Shown here: positions 27,495-34,370 of the stretch, one piece after another
Layout of the letters: every line of letters starts with the position of its first letter
How positions within the stretch are numbered: the stretch's first letter is position 1
Assembly (NCBI RefSeq): GCF_020618415.1
Contig: NZ_CP085344.1
Location: forward strand, 2,503,001 to 2,567,000
Source: Cupriavidus sp. MP-37
Lineage (GTDB): Bacteria; Pseudomonadota; Gammaproteobacteria; Burkholderiales; Burkholderiaceae
Length of the DNA: 64,000 nt
Direction: 5' to 3'
The notes under the pieces: generated by a model
What the model was told of the DNA's origin: nothing
The model's database searches: none
What the model saw: the letters and a program-made list of their open reading frames with translations, nothing else
Translations under genes and position numbers: made by a program

Positions 27495-27758
27495 TCAGAT
27501 TGGCGCCACGTGGGCGCGCTTGACGACGATAGGCTGCGGCGCGCCCTGCTCGATCAGCACCACGGCGGCGCGTTCGATGGTTTCGCGGCCGGCGCGGAAT
27601 GCTTCTTCGAGTGACAGCACCTGGTCGGCGCTGAAACCTTCCCACAGTGCTTCGCGTGTCACCACGCAAGTCACCTTCTCGCCATTGACAAGTGCCTGGA
27701 ACAACAAGCCTTCGTTATTGATGTCGTAGCGCTCTTGCTCTTGGAATTTGATATCCAT
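27495..27758 (-). CDS. Small DUF1488 protein
   Basis: 87 residues (starts MDIKFQEQERYDINNEG). The domain of unknown function DUF1488 spans the whole protein; it is common in Burkholderiales. It has no signal peptide, membrane segment or catalytic motif. The ATG at 27758 was chosen because residues upstream of it in the same frame are not conserved in character. It stands alone, divergent from the tRNA-Lys gene. Confidence 0.75.
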   Translation of the reverse strand: MDIKFQEQERYDINNEGLLFQALVNGEKVTCVVTREALWEGFSADQVLSLEEAFRAGRETIERAAVVLIEQGAPQPIVVKRAHVAPI

Positions 27759-27944
27759 CGGTGCAGCCCTCCATATGCAAGTGGAGAAACATCCTAACAT
27801 GGCTCCGGCAAAATCGTATGGGTAGAACCCTATGCGACAGGGTTCATTCGGAAGACCACCGCGAGCGCCGTTCGGTTCCGTCGGCCACACCCTTCGCACG
27901 CGGGGCACGTGCGCGCAGCTTGCCATGGCAATTGCGTCAGGCAA

Positions 27945-27972
27945 TTGACAGCCGCGGAAATCATGCTAAAAT
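27945..27972 (+). promoter_or_regulatory. Promoter of the first tRNA-Lys gene
   Basis: TTGACA (27945-27950), 16-base spacer, TAAAAT (27967-27972), 13 bases before the tRNA. Confidence 0.8.
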
Positions 27973-27985
27973 CTCGTTCTTCGTT

Positions 27986-28061
27986 GGGGCGTTAGCTCAG
28001 TTGGTAGAGCAGCGGACTCTTAATCCGTAGGTCGAGTGTTCGAGTCACTCACGCCCCACCA
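27986..28061 (+). tRNA. tRNA-Lys(CTT), copy 1
   Basis: 76 bases with CCA encoded. Acceptor GGGGCGT pairs with ACGCCCC. The anticodon loop CTCTTAA gives anticodon CTT. The T loop is TTCGAGT. Identical to copy 2 at 30769, including 9 bases before and 6 bases after the tRNA. Followed by a terminator hairpin. Confidence 0.97.
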
Positions 28062-28070
28062 GCGAATACA

Positions 28071-28104
28071 AAAAGGCCGGAAGCAGCGATGCTTCCGGCC
28101 TTTT
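28071..28104 (+). terminator. Terminator of tRNA-Lys copy 1
   Basis: Arms GGCCGGAAGCA (28075-28085) and TGCTTCCGGCC (28090-28100), 4-base loop, then TTTT. Confidence 0.88.
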
Positions 28105-28188
28105 GCTTTGCACGTCCCGCTTTACACGGCTCAGACCGCACGCTTGCGCTGCGGCACAGGCCATCGCCCCTGCCGCAGCGGCGCTTCG

Positions 28189-29577
28189 TCACGCGCCCAC
28201 GCTGGCCCGCTCGAACAGCGTGCGCGCCAGCGCGCGATGGCGCAGCAGCACGCCGGGCAGGTCGGCCGTGAGCAGTTCGCCGTCGCGCACCACTTCCCTG
28301 CCGTTGATCACGCTGGCCGCGACATTGGCCGGCGTGCAGAACACCAATGCCGCCACCGGGTCATGGCCGGCGCCGGCAAAGCCGACCGACGACAGGTCGA
28401 AGGCGACGAAGTCCGCCGACATGCCCGGCGCCAGCGCCCCGATATCGTCGCGGTTGAGCACCCGCGCGCCGCCCAGCGTGGCGATTTCCAGCGCCTCGCG
28501 CGCGCTCATCGCTGCCGGGCCATAGCCGACCCGCTGCAGCAGCATCGCCTGGCGCGCCTCGCCCAGCATATGCGCGCCGTCGTTCGACGCGCTGCCGTCG
28601 ACGCCCAGCCCCACCGGCACCCCCGCATCGCGCATGGCGCGCACCGGCGCAATGCCCGATGCCAGCCGCATGTTCGAGCACGGGCAGTGCGCCACCCCCG
28701 TGCCGGTCCGGGCGAACAGCGCGATGCCATCGTCATCCAGCTTGACGCAGTGCGCGTGCCAGACATCGTGGCCGACCCAGCCCAGGTCCTCGGCATACTG
28801 CGCCGGCGTCAGGCCGAACTTTTCGCGCGAATAGGCAATGTCGTTGTCGTTCTCGGCCAGGTGCGTATGCAGCGACACGCCGTAGTGCCGTGCCATCACC
28901 GCCGATTCGCGCATCAGGTCGCGCGACACCGAGAACGGCGAGCACGGCGCCAGCACCACGCGCAGCATCGCGTGGCGCGCGCTGTCGTGGTACTGCTCCA
29001 CCAGGCGCTGGCTGTCGCGCAGGATCGCCGCTTCGTCTTCGACCACCACGTCCGGCGGCAGGCCGCCCTTGCTGCGGCCCACGCTCATCGAGCCGCGCGC
29101 GGCATGGAAGCGCATGCCCATCTCCTGCGCCGCGGCAATCGAATCATCCAGGCGCGAACCGTTGGGAAACAGGTAGAGGTGGTCGCTGGTGGTGGTGCAG
29201 CCCGACAGCATCAGCTCGGCCATCGCGGTCTTGGTCGACACCGCGATCATTTCCGGCGTCAGGTGCGACCACAGCATGTACAGGTTGGTCAGCCACGAGA
29301 ACAGCTCGGCATCCTGCGCCGCCGGCACCGCGCGCGTCAGGCTCTGGTACATGTGGTGGTGCGTGTTGACCAGCCCGGGCGTGACCACGCGGCCGCGCAT
29401 GTCGAGCACCTGCGCGCTGCCGTCGTCGACCCTGCGCCGGTATTGCGGCGGCAGCTCAGAGGTGGGGCCGACCCATTGCACCGCGGGGCCTTCGGCGACC
29501 AGGGCACCGTCGCGGATCTCGCGACGCTGGGCGTCCATGGTTACCAGGACATCGGCATTGAGGGCAATCAGGGTCAT
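28189..29577 (-). CDS. 8-oxoguanine deaminase-like amidohydrolase
   Basis: 462 residues, amidohydrolase superfamily. Metal ligands are seen in VTPGLVNTHHHMYQSL (HxH), HTHLAENDND, WHAHCVKLDDD and GLGVDGSASNDG. The surrounding motifs (TGTGVAHCPCSNMRLASGI) match the 8-oxoguanine deaminase/hydroxyatrazine hydrolase branch, which hydrolyses amino groups of purines or s-triazines. 8-Oxoguanine is the more likely physiological substrate. A LysR regulator follows upstream on the same strand (29715). Both lie between the two tRNA-Lys genes. Confidence 0.85.
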   Translation of the reverse strand: MTLIALNADVLVTMDAQRREIRDGALVAEGPAVQWVGPTSELPPQYRRRVDDGSAQVLDMRGRVVTPGLVNTHHHMYQSLTRAVPAAQDAELFSWLTNLYMLWSHLTPEMIAVSTKTAMAELMLSGCTTTSDHLYLFPNGSRLDDSIAAAQEMGMRFHAARGSMSVGRSKGGLPPDVVVEDEAAILRDSQRLVEQYHDSARHAMLRVVLAPCSPFSVSRDLMRESAVMARHYGVSLHTHLAENDNDIAYSREKFGLTPAQYAEDLGWVGHDVWHAHCVKLDDDGIALFARTGTGVAHCPCSNMRLASGIAPVRAMRDAGVPVGLGVDGSASNDGAHMLGEARQAMLLQRVGYGPAAMSAREALEIATLGGARVLNRDDIGALAPGMSADFVAFDLSSVGFAGAGHDPVAALVFCTPANVAASVINGREVVRDGELLTADLPGVLLRHRALARTLFERASVGA

Positions 29578-29714
29578 GGCGGAATTCCTTCTTTGAAGCG
29601 GATGGGATGTCGGTCGGATACGATCGCCGCCAGTCTACGGCGCCACAGTGCCACGCCCCAAGCGCAGAATTCCGTGCAGCCTGTCCACAAAAAGTGGACA
29701 TCTGCCGAGCCGGC

Positions 29715-30623
29715 TCAGCGCGCCTGCGCGAACAGCATCGCCAGCGCGTCGCCGATGCGCTCCGCCATCAGTCCGGCCGCGGCGCTGAGCCGGCCGCCGG
29801 CGCGCGCCACCAGCGTCAGCGTCTGGCCCTGCAGGTGGCGGTCGCGCAAGGGCACGTACACCAGCGCCTGGCGCGCGCGCTCCTCCATCACGTCGAGCGG
29901 ATTCAGCAGCGCAATGCCTGTCCCCATCAACACCAGTTGCCGGATCAGCGCAGTCGAGGTCGACTCCGCCACCGGCGAGACTTCGATCGCATTGCGCGCA
30001 AACGCCGCATCGAGGATGCCGCGGATCGACAGCGACGGCGCCGGCAGGATCAGCGGATAACCGACGCACTCGCTCAGCAGCACCGACGGCTGCGCCGCCA
30101 GCGCGTGGTCCGGCGGCACCACCGCGCCGATCTGCCAGTCGCTGCTGGCCAGCGCGCGCAACGCCGGCAGTTCCGGCAGGTCATAGCCCAGCCCGAGATC
30201 GGCATCGCCCTGCTCCACCGCCGCGACGATGTCTGCCACCGGCAGGTCATTGACGCGCACCACGATGCCCGGATAGCGCTGGCGGAAGTCATGCACCAGC
30301 GACGGCATCAGCGAGCCCGCCAGGCCCGCCGTCACCGCCACCGTGACCTCGCCGCGGCGCGCGCCCTTGAAGTCCTCGATACGCTCGCGCAGCGCGTCGT
30401 GCTCGCGCAGGGTCTGGCGGACGTGGGCCAGCACCATCTCGCCCAACGGCGTCAGTCGCAGGCGCTTGTTGATGCGCTCGAACAGCGGCGCGCCCAGTTC
30501 CGCCTCGAGGTCCAGGATCTGCCGATTGACCGCGGTCGGCGCCACGTGCAGGTACTCGGCCGCCTTGCGGATCGAACCGCGGCGGACAACCTCGTCGAGA
30601 TAGCGTAGGACTCTGGCGTGCAT
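29715..30623 (-). CDS. LysR-family transcriptional regulator
   Basis: 302 residues from the ATG at 30623. The N-terminal winged helix is ARVLRYLDEVVRRGSIRKAA, then EYLHVAPTAVNRQILDLEAE. The periplasmic-binding-protein-like effector domain covers the rest (GEVTVAVTAGLAGSLMPSLV). The start at the MHAR methionine gives the standard N-terminus; an upstream ATG at 30737 would add 38 atypical residues. It is encoded upstream of, and on the same strand as, the deaminase gene, which it may regulate. Its inducer is unknown. Confidence 0.9.
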   Translation of the reverse strand: MHARVLRYLDEVVRRGSIRKAAEYLHVAPTAVNRQILDLEAELGAPLFERINKRLRLTPLGEMVLAHVRQTLREHDALRERIEDFKGARRGEVTVAVTAGLAGSLMPSLVHDFRQRYPGIVVRVNDLPVADIVAAVEQGDADLGLGYDLPELPALRALASSDWQIGAVVPPDHALAAQPSVLLSECVGYPLILPAPSLSIRGILDAAFARNAIEVSPVAESTSTALIRQLVLMGTGIALLNPLDVMEERARQALVYVPLRDRHLQGQTLTLVARAGGRLSAAAGLMAERIGDALAMLFAQAR

Positions 30624-30726
30624 GGGTCTGGCAAACAGGTGGATGCCGATGCCGGGCGCGGACGCGCGCATGGCTGCGGCCTGGCATTGTAGCGGCCAGG
30701 CCCCATAAAAAATGCCGCGAAGGCTA

Positions 30727-30755
30727 TTGCGCCGCATCCGATACCTTGCTACAAT
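30727..30755 (+). promoter_or_regulatory. Promoter of the second tRNA-Lys gene
   Basis: TTGCGC (30727-30732), 17-base spacer, TACAAT (30750-30755), 13 bases before the tRNA. It differs from the promoter of copy 1. Confidence 0.65.
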
Positions 30756-30768
30756 CTTTTTCTTCGTT

Positions 30769-30844
30769 GGGGCGTTAGCTCAGTTGGTAGAGCAGCGGAC
30801 TCTTAATCCGTAGGTCGAGTGTTCGAGTCACTCACGCCCCACCA
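30769..30844 (+). tRNA. tRNA-Lys(CTT), copy 2
   Basis: 76 bases, CCA encoded, identical to copy 1 at 27986 in every position. Same orientation, 2.8 kb apart. Followed by its own, similar but not identical, hairpin terminator. Confidence 0.97.
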
Positions 30845-30854
30845 GCGAATTCAG

Positions 30855-30884
30855 AAAAGCCGGAAGCCTTGCTTCCGGCTTTTT
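30855..30884 (+). terminator. Terminator of tRNA-Lys copy 2
   Basis: Arms AAAAGCCGGAAGC (30855-30867) and GCTTCCGGCTTTT (30871-30883), 3-base loop, T run. Confidence 0.88.
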
Positions 30885-31180
30885 GCTTTTCTGCCGCCCA
30901 ATCCCTTCCGCGCGCGATCGGCAGCACGGCCGGATTCTTGATACGCGGGTTGTCACCAATTCCCCTGCACACGGTTTCCCGGTTGAATCGCTCCCGCGCC
31001 CATTGTGGAACATAGTTCCGTATCGCGGAACTATCGCAGGGCGCCGGCCGTACCGCATCCCGGCACGGCCCGGACATGCCAGCCCGGGAAAGCCTGACAG
31101 CGCGGGCGCCGGATCCGCAGCGATCCGCGGACACGCCTGCAGCCTGGCTGGAATCAGTGAAAGAAGAATGGAGGCCCTCC
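30885..31180 (+). other. Gene-free leader of the Bug gene
   Basis: No gene seen. It holds a 9-base inverted repeat (31012-31034) and the GGAGG ribosome site (31170-31174) of the following gene. Confidence 0.5.
31012..31034. promoter_or_regulatory. Inverted repeat, possible IclR-type operator
   Basis: ATAGTTCCG (31012-31020), 5-base spacer, CGGAACTAT (31026-31034), perfect. GTTCCG-N5-CGGAAC resembles operators bound by IclR-family dimers. It lies about 150 bases before the Bug gene. Confidence 0.5.
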
Positions 31181-32161
31181 TTGAAAGCAGTCCTTAACGC
31201 CGGCGCAGCCGCCTGCATCGCGGCCCTCGGCCTGGCCCACGCCGGCCTGGCGCACGCCCAGTCCTACCCTGCCAAGCCGATCCGCCTGATCGTGCCGTTC
31301 GCGGCCGGCGGCACTACCGATATCGTCGCGCGCGCGGTGTCCGACGGCCTGGGCCGTGAACTGGGCCAGCCGGTGGTGGTGGAAAACCGCGGCGGCGGCG
31401 GCGGCGCCATCGGTGCCGACGCGCTGGCCAAGTCCGCGCCGGACGGCTACACGCTGGGCATCGCCACGGTCAGCACCATGGCCACCAACCCGGCCACCAA
31501 CCCCAAGAATCCGTACGATCCGCTCAAGGACTTCGCGCCGATCACCAACCTGGTCAACGTGCCCAACGTGCTCACGGTGAATCCGAAGGTCCCGGCCAAG
31601 ACCCTGAAGGAATTCGTGGCGATGCTGAAGGCCAACCCGGGCAAGTACAGCTACGCCTCGGCCGGCAAGGGCAGCATCTCGCATCTGGACGGGGAGCTGT
31701 TCAAGGACATCACCCAGACCGACATGGTCCACATCCCTTACCGCGGATCGGGCCCGGCGCTGAACGACACCCTGGCCGGCCAGGTCAACGCCCAGTTCGA
31801 CAACCTGCCGTCGTCGATGCCGCATATCCAGGCCGGCAAGCTGCGCGCGCTGGCGGTGGCGGCGCCCAAGCGCGTCGAGGGCCTGCCCGACGTGCCGACC
31901 TTCGCCGAAGCCGGCATGAAGGACATGAACAACATGGCCTGGTACGGCCTGGTGGCGCCGGCCGGCACGCCGGCGGCGATCATCACGCGCGTGCACGACG
32001 CCGCGGTCAAGGCGCTGCAGGACCCCAACGTCAAGCGCCGCCTGGCCGACAGCGGGGCCTACACCGACGGCAACACGCCGCAGCAATACGCTGCGCAGAT
32101 CAAGCGCGAGCTGGACCTGCGCAAGAAGATCGCGCGCGACCAGAACATCACGCTGGAATAA
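31181..32161 (+). CDS. Bug-family (TctC-type) periplasmic solute-binding protein
   Basis: 326 residues from a TTG start with GGAGG 6 bases upstream. The signal peptide is MKAVLNAGAAACIAALGLAH and cleavage falls after AGLAHA. The mature protein begins QSYPAKPIRLIVPFAAGGTTD, the classic Bug start, followed by GRELGQPVVVENRGGGGGA. Bug proteins capture carboxylates for tripartite tricarboxylate transporters or act as sensors. No membrane components are adjacent, as is common for the very many Bug genes of Cupriavidus and Bordetella. An in-frame ATG at 31076 was rejected because it would hide the signal peptide. Its terminator was split by the insertion sequence. Confidence 0.92.
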   Translation: MKAVLNAGAAACIAALGLAHAGLAHAQSYPAKPIRLIVPFAAGGTTDIVARAVSDGLGRELGQPVVVENRGGGGGAIGADALAKSAPDGYTLGIATVSTMATNPATNPKNPYDPLKDFAPITNLVNVPNVLTVNPKVPAKTLKEFVAMLKANPGKYSYASAGKGSISHLDGELFKDITQTDMVHIPYRGSGPALNDTLAGQVNAQFDNLPSSMPHIQAGKLRALAVAAPKRVEGLPDVPTFAEAGMKDMNNMAWYGLVAPAGTPAAIITRVHDAAVKALQDPNVKRRLADSGAYTDGNTPQQYAAQIKRELDLRKKIARDQNITLE

Positions 32162-32244
32162 GCCGGCCTGGCGGCACGGACCGCCACCGGATCAGGAAAC
32201 CGGCTGCCATGTGAACTGACCCCAAAAAGTTGGACAGTGATTGG

Positions 32245-33081
32245 CTAGGCTTGAGAGGGCTGAGTCCTGTACTTCACGGGACTCAGCCCTTTTAGTTTGA
32301 GTTTGATGCGGTCGTGATTGTAGTAGTGAATGTATTGGGCCAGGCCTTGCTGTAGTTTCTCGACGCTGGCGAATTTGTTCAGGTAGAAGAATTCGGACTT
32401 CAGGGTGCCGAAGAAGCTTTCCATGGCGGCGTTGTCCAGACAATTGCCCTTGCGCGACATGCTGGGACGGACGCTGCGCTTTTTGAGCATTCGCTGATAG
32501 GCCGGCATCTGATACTGCCAGCCCTGATCGGAATGCAGTACGGGTCGATCCTTCGGGCCGAGGCGGCGGAACGCCTTCTTCAGCATATTCCTCACCATCT
32601 CAAAGGCGGGCCTGCGGGCAGTCTCGTAGGCGATGATCTCGCCGTTGTACAGGTCCAGCACCGGGGAAAGGTAGAGCTTCTCGCCGGCCACGTTGAACTC
32701 GGTCACGTCGGTTACCCACTTCCGATTCGCGCGTTTGGCGTGGAATCGCCGTTGCAGAACGTTGGGCGCGACACGACCCACCATGCCCTTGTAGGATCGG
32801 TATTTCTTCGGCCGGACCAACGACTTCAATCCCATCTCGTGCATGAGCCGCTGAACCGTCTTGTGGTTGACGACCGTACCGGTTTGCCGGATCGCCGCTG
32901 TGATGCGGCGGTAGCCATAACGACCCATGTGTCGGGCGAAGAGTTCGCGAATGCGCGTTTTCAGCTCCGCATACTTGTCCTGCGCCTGGAGCACTGCCTG
33001 CTGGTAGTAGAAGGTGCTGCGCGCCAGCCCCGCCACCCTCAGCAAACCGGACAATGGGTACTGCTGCCTCAGCTCAAGCAC
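32245..33081 (-). CDS. IS3-family transposase OrfB (DDE integrase)
   Basis: 278 residues from GTG at 33081. HTH_21-like segment (ELFARHMGRYGYRRITAAIR) followed by the rve integrase core. The catalytic triad is D125 (WVTDVTEF), D185 (VLHSDQGWQY) and E221 (NAAMESFFGTLKSE), with 35 residues between the last two. Its GTG overlaps the TAG stop of OrfA by one base (TAGTG). Normally it is made as an OrfAB fusion by -1 frameshifting at 33138-33144, after which the frame stays open through the GTG. Confidence 0.94.
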   Translation of the reverse strand: MLELRQQYPLSGLLRVAGLARSTFYYQQAVLQAQDKYAELKTRIRELFARHMGRYGYRRITAAIRQTGTVVNHKTVQRLMHEMGLKSLVRPKKYRSYKGMVGRVAPNVLQRRFHAKRANRKWVTDVTEFNVAGEKLYLSPVLDLYNGEIIAYETARRPAFEMVRNMLKKAFRRLGPKDRPVLHSDQGWQYQMPAYQRMLKKRSVRPSMSRKGNCLDNAAMESFFGTLKSEFFYLNKFASVEKLQQGLAQYIHYYNHDRIKLKLKGLSPVKYRTQPSQA

Positions 33082-33614
33082 TATTTGCGCCTTTTGGGTT
33101 GCGCAGATGTCTTGCTCGCTTGAACCAAGGCTTCGAGCTTTTTTAGGTACGCGTTCTCCATGCGCAGGTAGTTCAACTCTTCAAGGAGTTCCTCGCGTGT
33201 GCGCGTACGGTCGTCTGAAGACCGCGATGGCTTTGTCTTGGGAGTCCGTTGTGGCATCTTGCTGGGCCGCCGCCCCTTAGGCCGAGGCGTCAGAGCTTCT
33301 AAACCCCCAGCATCATACTGGCGTTCCCACACACCAATGGCGCCGATATTGCGAATGTCGTACAGTGCCGCCACTTCCCGATGCGACAAGCCTTGGCGGC
33401 GCATCCGCTCAAGCACCGAGAGCTTGAACTCGGCGCTGTAGGTCTTGTACCTGCGCCTCAGGCTGGCTTCACCGTGCAGCCGATAGGCTGCCACCCAGCG
33501 TCGCACCGTCCCGTCGTCTATTCCATGGCGCTTGGCAAGCGCACCAGCTCCTACCTGCCCGCGCAGATATTCCTTGATGACCGACAGTCTGAACTGCTCG
33601 GTGTACCTATACAT
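33081..33614 (-). CDS. IS3-family OrfA (helix-turn-helix protein)
   Basis: 177 residues from the ATG at 33614 (MYRYTEQFRLSVIKEYL). Two helix-turn-helix units are visible (GAGALAKRHGIDDGTVRRWV and GLSHREVAALYDIRNIGAIG), then a basic linker and a C-terminal leucine-zipper-like coil (REELLEELNYLRMENAYLKK), as in IS150-group OrfA. It binds the terminal repeats. The slippery A-AAA-AAG lies near the 3' end in the codons for L-K-K. Confidence 0.93.
   Translation of the reverse strand: MYRYTEQFRLSVIKEYLRGQVGAGALAKRHGIDDGTVRRWVAAYRLHGEASLRRRYKTYSAEFKLSVLERMRRQGLSHREVAALYDIRNIGAIGVWERQYDAGGLEALTPRPKGRRPSKMPQRTPKTKPSRSSDDRTRTREELLEELNYLRMENAYLKKLEALVQASKTSAQPKRRK
33138..33144 (-). other. Programmed -1 frameshift heptamer of the transposase
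   Basis: Minus strand A-AAA-AAG, in the zero frame of OrfA (codons CTA AAA AAG). A -1 shift here enters the OrfB frame without a stop. Confidence 0.75.
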
Positions 33615-33801
33615 GAAAACACCCCAAAAGTTGGTGTCCAACTTTTGGGGTGCAGTTCACATGGCAGCCGGTTTTTTTTATGGGCGGCGCTGCAAATGCC
33701 CGGCGCGCCACTCAGATTCTTCCGATTCCAGCGCCGCTTGATCCCGCACAGCATCCCTGCTGCGCCGGTAACGTTCAATACGTGTAGAAGAAACTTTCAC
33801 T

Positions 33802-33829
33802 TTGCGGACACGCGCCGACTCGGTACATT
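33802..33829 (+). promoter_or_regulatory. Possible promoter of the repeat-protein gene
   Basis: TTGCGG (33802-33807), 16-base spacer, TACATT (33824-33829), about 105 bases before the ATG. Only a moderate match. Confidence 0.35.
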
Positions 33830-33934
33830 TACCGGGTGCTCCGCAACCCGCGCCGGCAATCGACCGGCCCACGTCCGGCCCCAAACCCGGTTTCGCGCAG
33901 GCGCTGCGCGACCGTCATTCGCGAGGATAACAAG

Positions 33935-34294
33935 ATGCTGAAGAAGTCCGTTCCGACCCTGATCGTTGCAGCACTGGCCGCGCTCGGCGCGACCCAGGCG
34001 TATGCGCAGAAGAACTACACCGACGGCGGCGATCTCTACAGCGGCAGCCACACCAAGAAAGCCGGCCCCAACCAGGGCGCAGCCAAGTCCGGCAAGTTCG
34101 ACCCGTACACCGACGGCGCCAGGCAGTCGACCAAGTCGGAACTGACCAGCTCCGGCAAGAAGTTCGATCCGAACACCGATGGCGCCAAGTCCGGCAAGTT
34201 CGATCCGTACACCGACGGCGCCAAGGCAGGTAAGGCCGATCCCTACACCGACGGCGCCAAGGCGCCCGCCAGCCAGGGCACCAAGGCGCAGTAA
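33935..34294 (+). CDS. Secreted small protein with KFDPYTDGA repeats
   Basis: 119 residues. Signal peptide MLKKSVPTLIVAALAALGAT ending QAYA, then a short leader and four related units: KFDPYTDGAR, KFDPNTDGAK, KFDPYTDGAK and KADPYTDGAK, with an earlier degenerate NYTDGGD. The mature part is basic, polar and without cysteine, so it is probably an unstructured periplasmic or secreted protein. I do not recognise a named family. The start has GAGGATAAC before it. Single gene with its own terminator. Confidence 0.75.
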   Translation: MLKKSVPTLIVAALAALGATQAYAQKNYTDGGDLYSGSHTKKAGPNQGAAKSGKFDPYTDGARQSTKSELTSSGKKFDPNTDGAKSGKFDPYTDGAKAGKADPYTDGAKAPASQGTKAQ

Positions 34295-34325
34295 CGCCGG
34301 CCCTCCTTCGCCAGCCTCCATCCAG

Positions 34326-34354
34326 ACAGCCCGCCTGCGCGGGCTGTTTTGTTT
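34326..34354 (+). terminator. Terminator of the repeat-protein gene
   Basis: ACAGCCCGC (34326-34334), 4-base loop, GCGGGCTGT (34339-34347), TTTT. Confidence 0.85.
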
Positions 34355-34370
34355 GCGCGCTCGCCTGGCC

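Larger units (their letters stand above)
32212..33659 (-). mobile_element. Complete IS3-family insertion sequence, 1448 bp
   Basis: Terminal inverted repeats of 25 bases match at 22 positions (left from 32212, right ending 33659; both begin TGAACTG read inward and end GTTGGACA). Ends are TG...CA. Flanked by a 4-base direct repeat CATG. It contains two overlapping frames (OrfA 33081-33614, OrfB 32245-33081) with a -1 frameshift heptamer. A 15-base-arm hairpin (33620-33652) sits between the right end and the OrfA start. All parts are intact, so it may be active. Confidence 0.92.
32197..33673 (+). terminator. Terminator of the Bug gene, split by the insertion sequence
   Basis: Left arm AAACCGGCTGC at 32197-32207, CATG at 32208-32211, then the insertion sequence, then CATG (33660-33663) and right arm GCAGCCGG (33664-33671) running into a T tract. 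Without the element this reads as one perfect hairpin with a 4-base CATG loop. Confidence 0.75.

Noticed and set aside
27977..30850. tRNA-Lys repeats as attachment sites of an integrated element.
   Set aside because: There is no integrase or phage gene between them, only two ordinary metabolic and regulatory genes. Simple duplication is enough.
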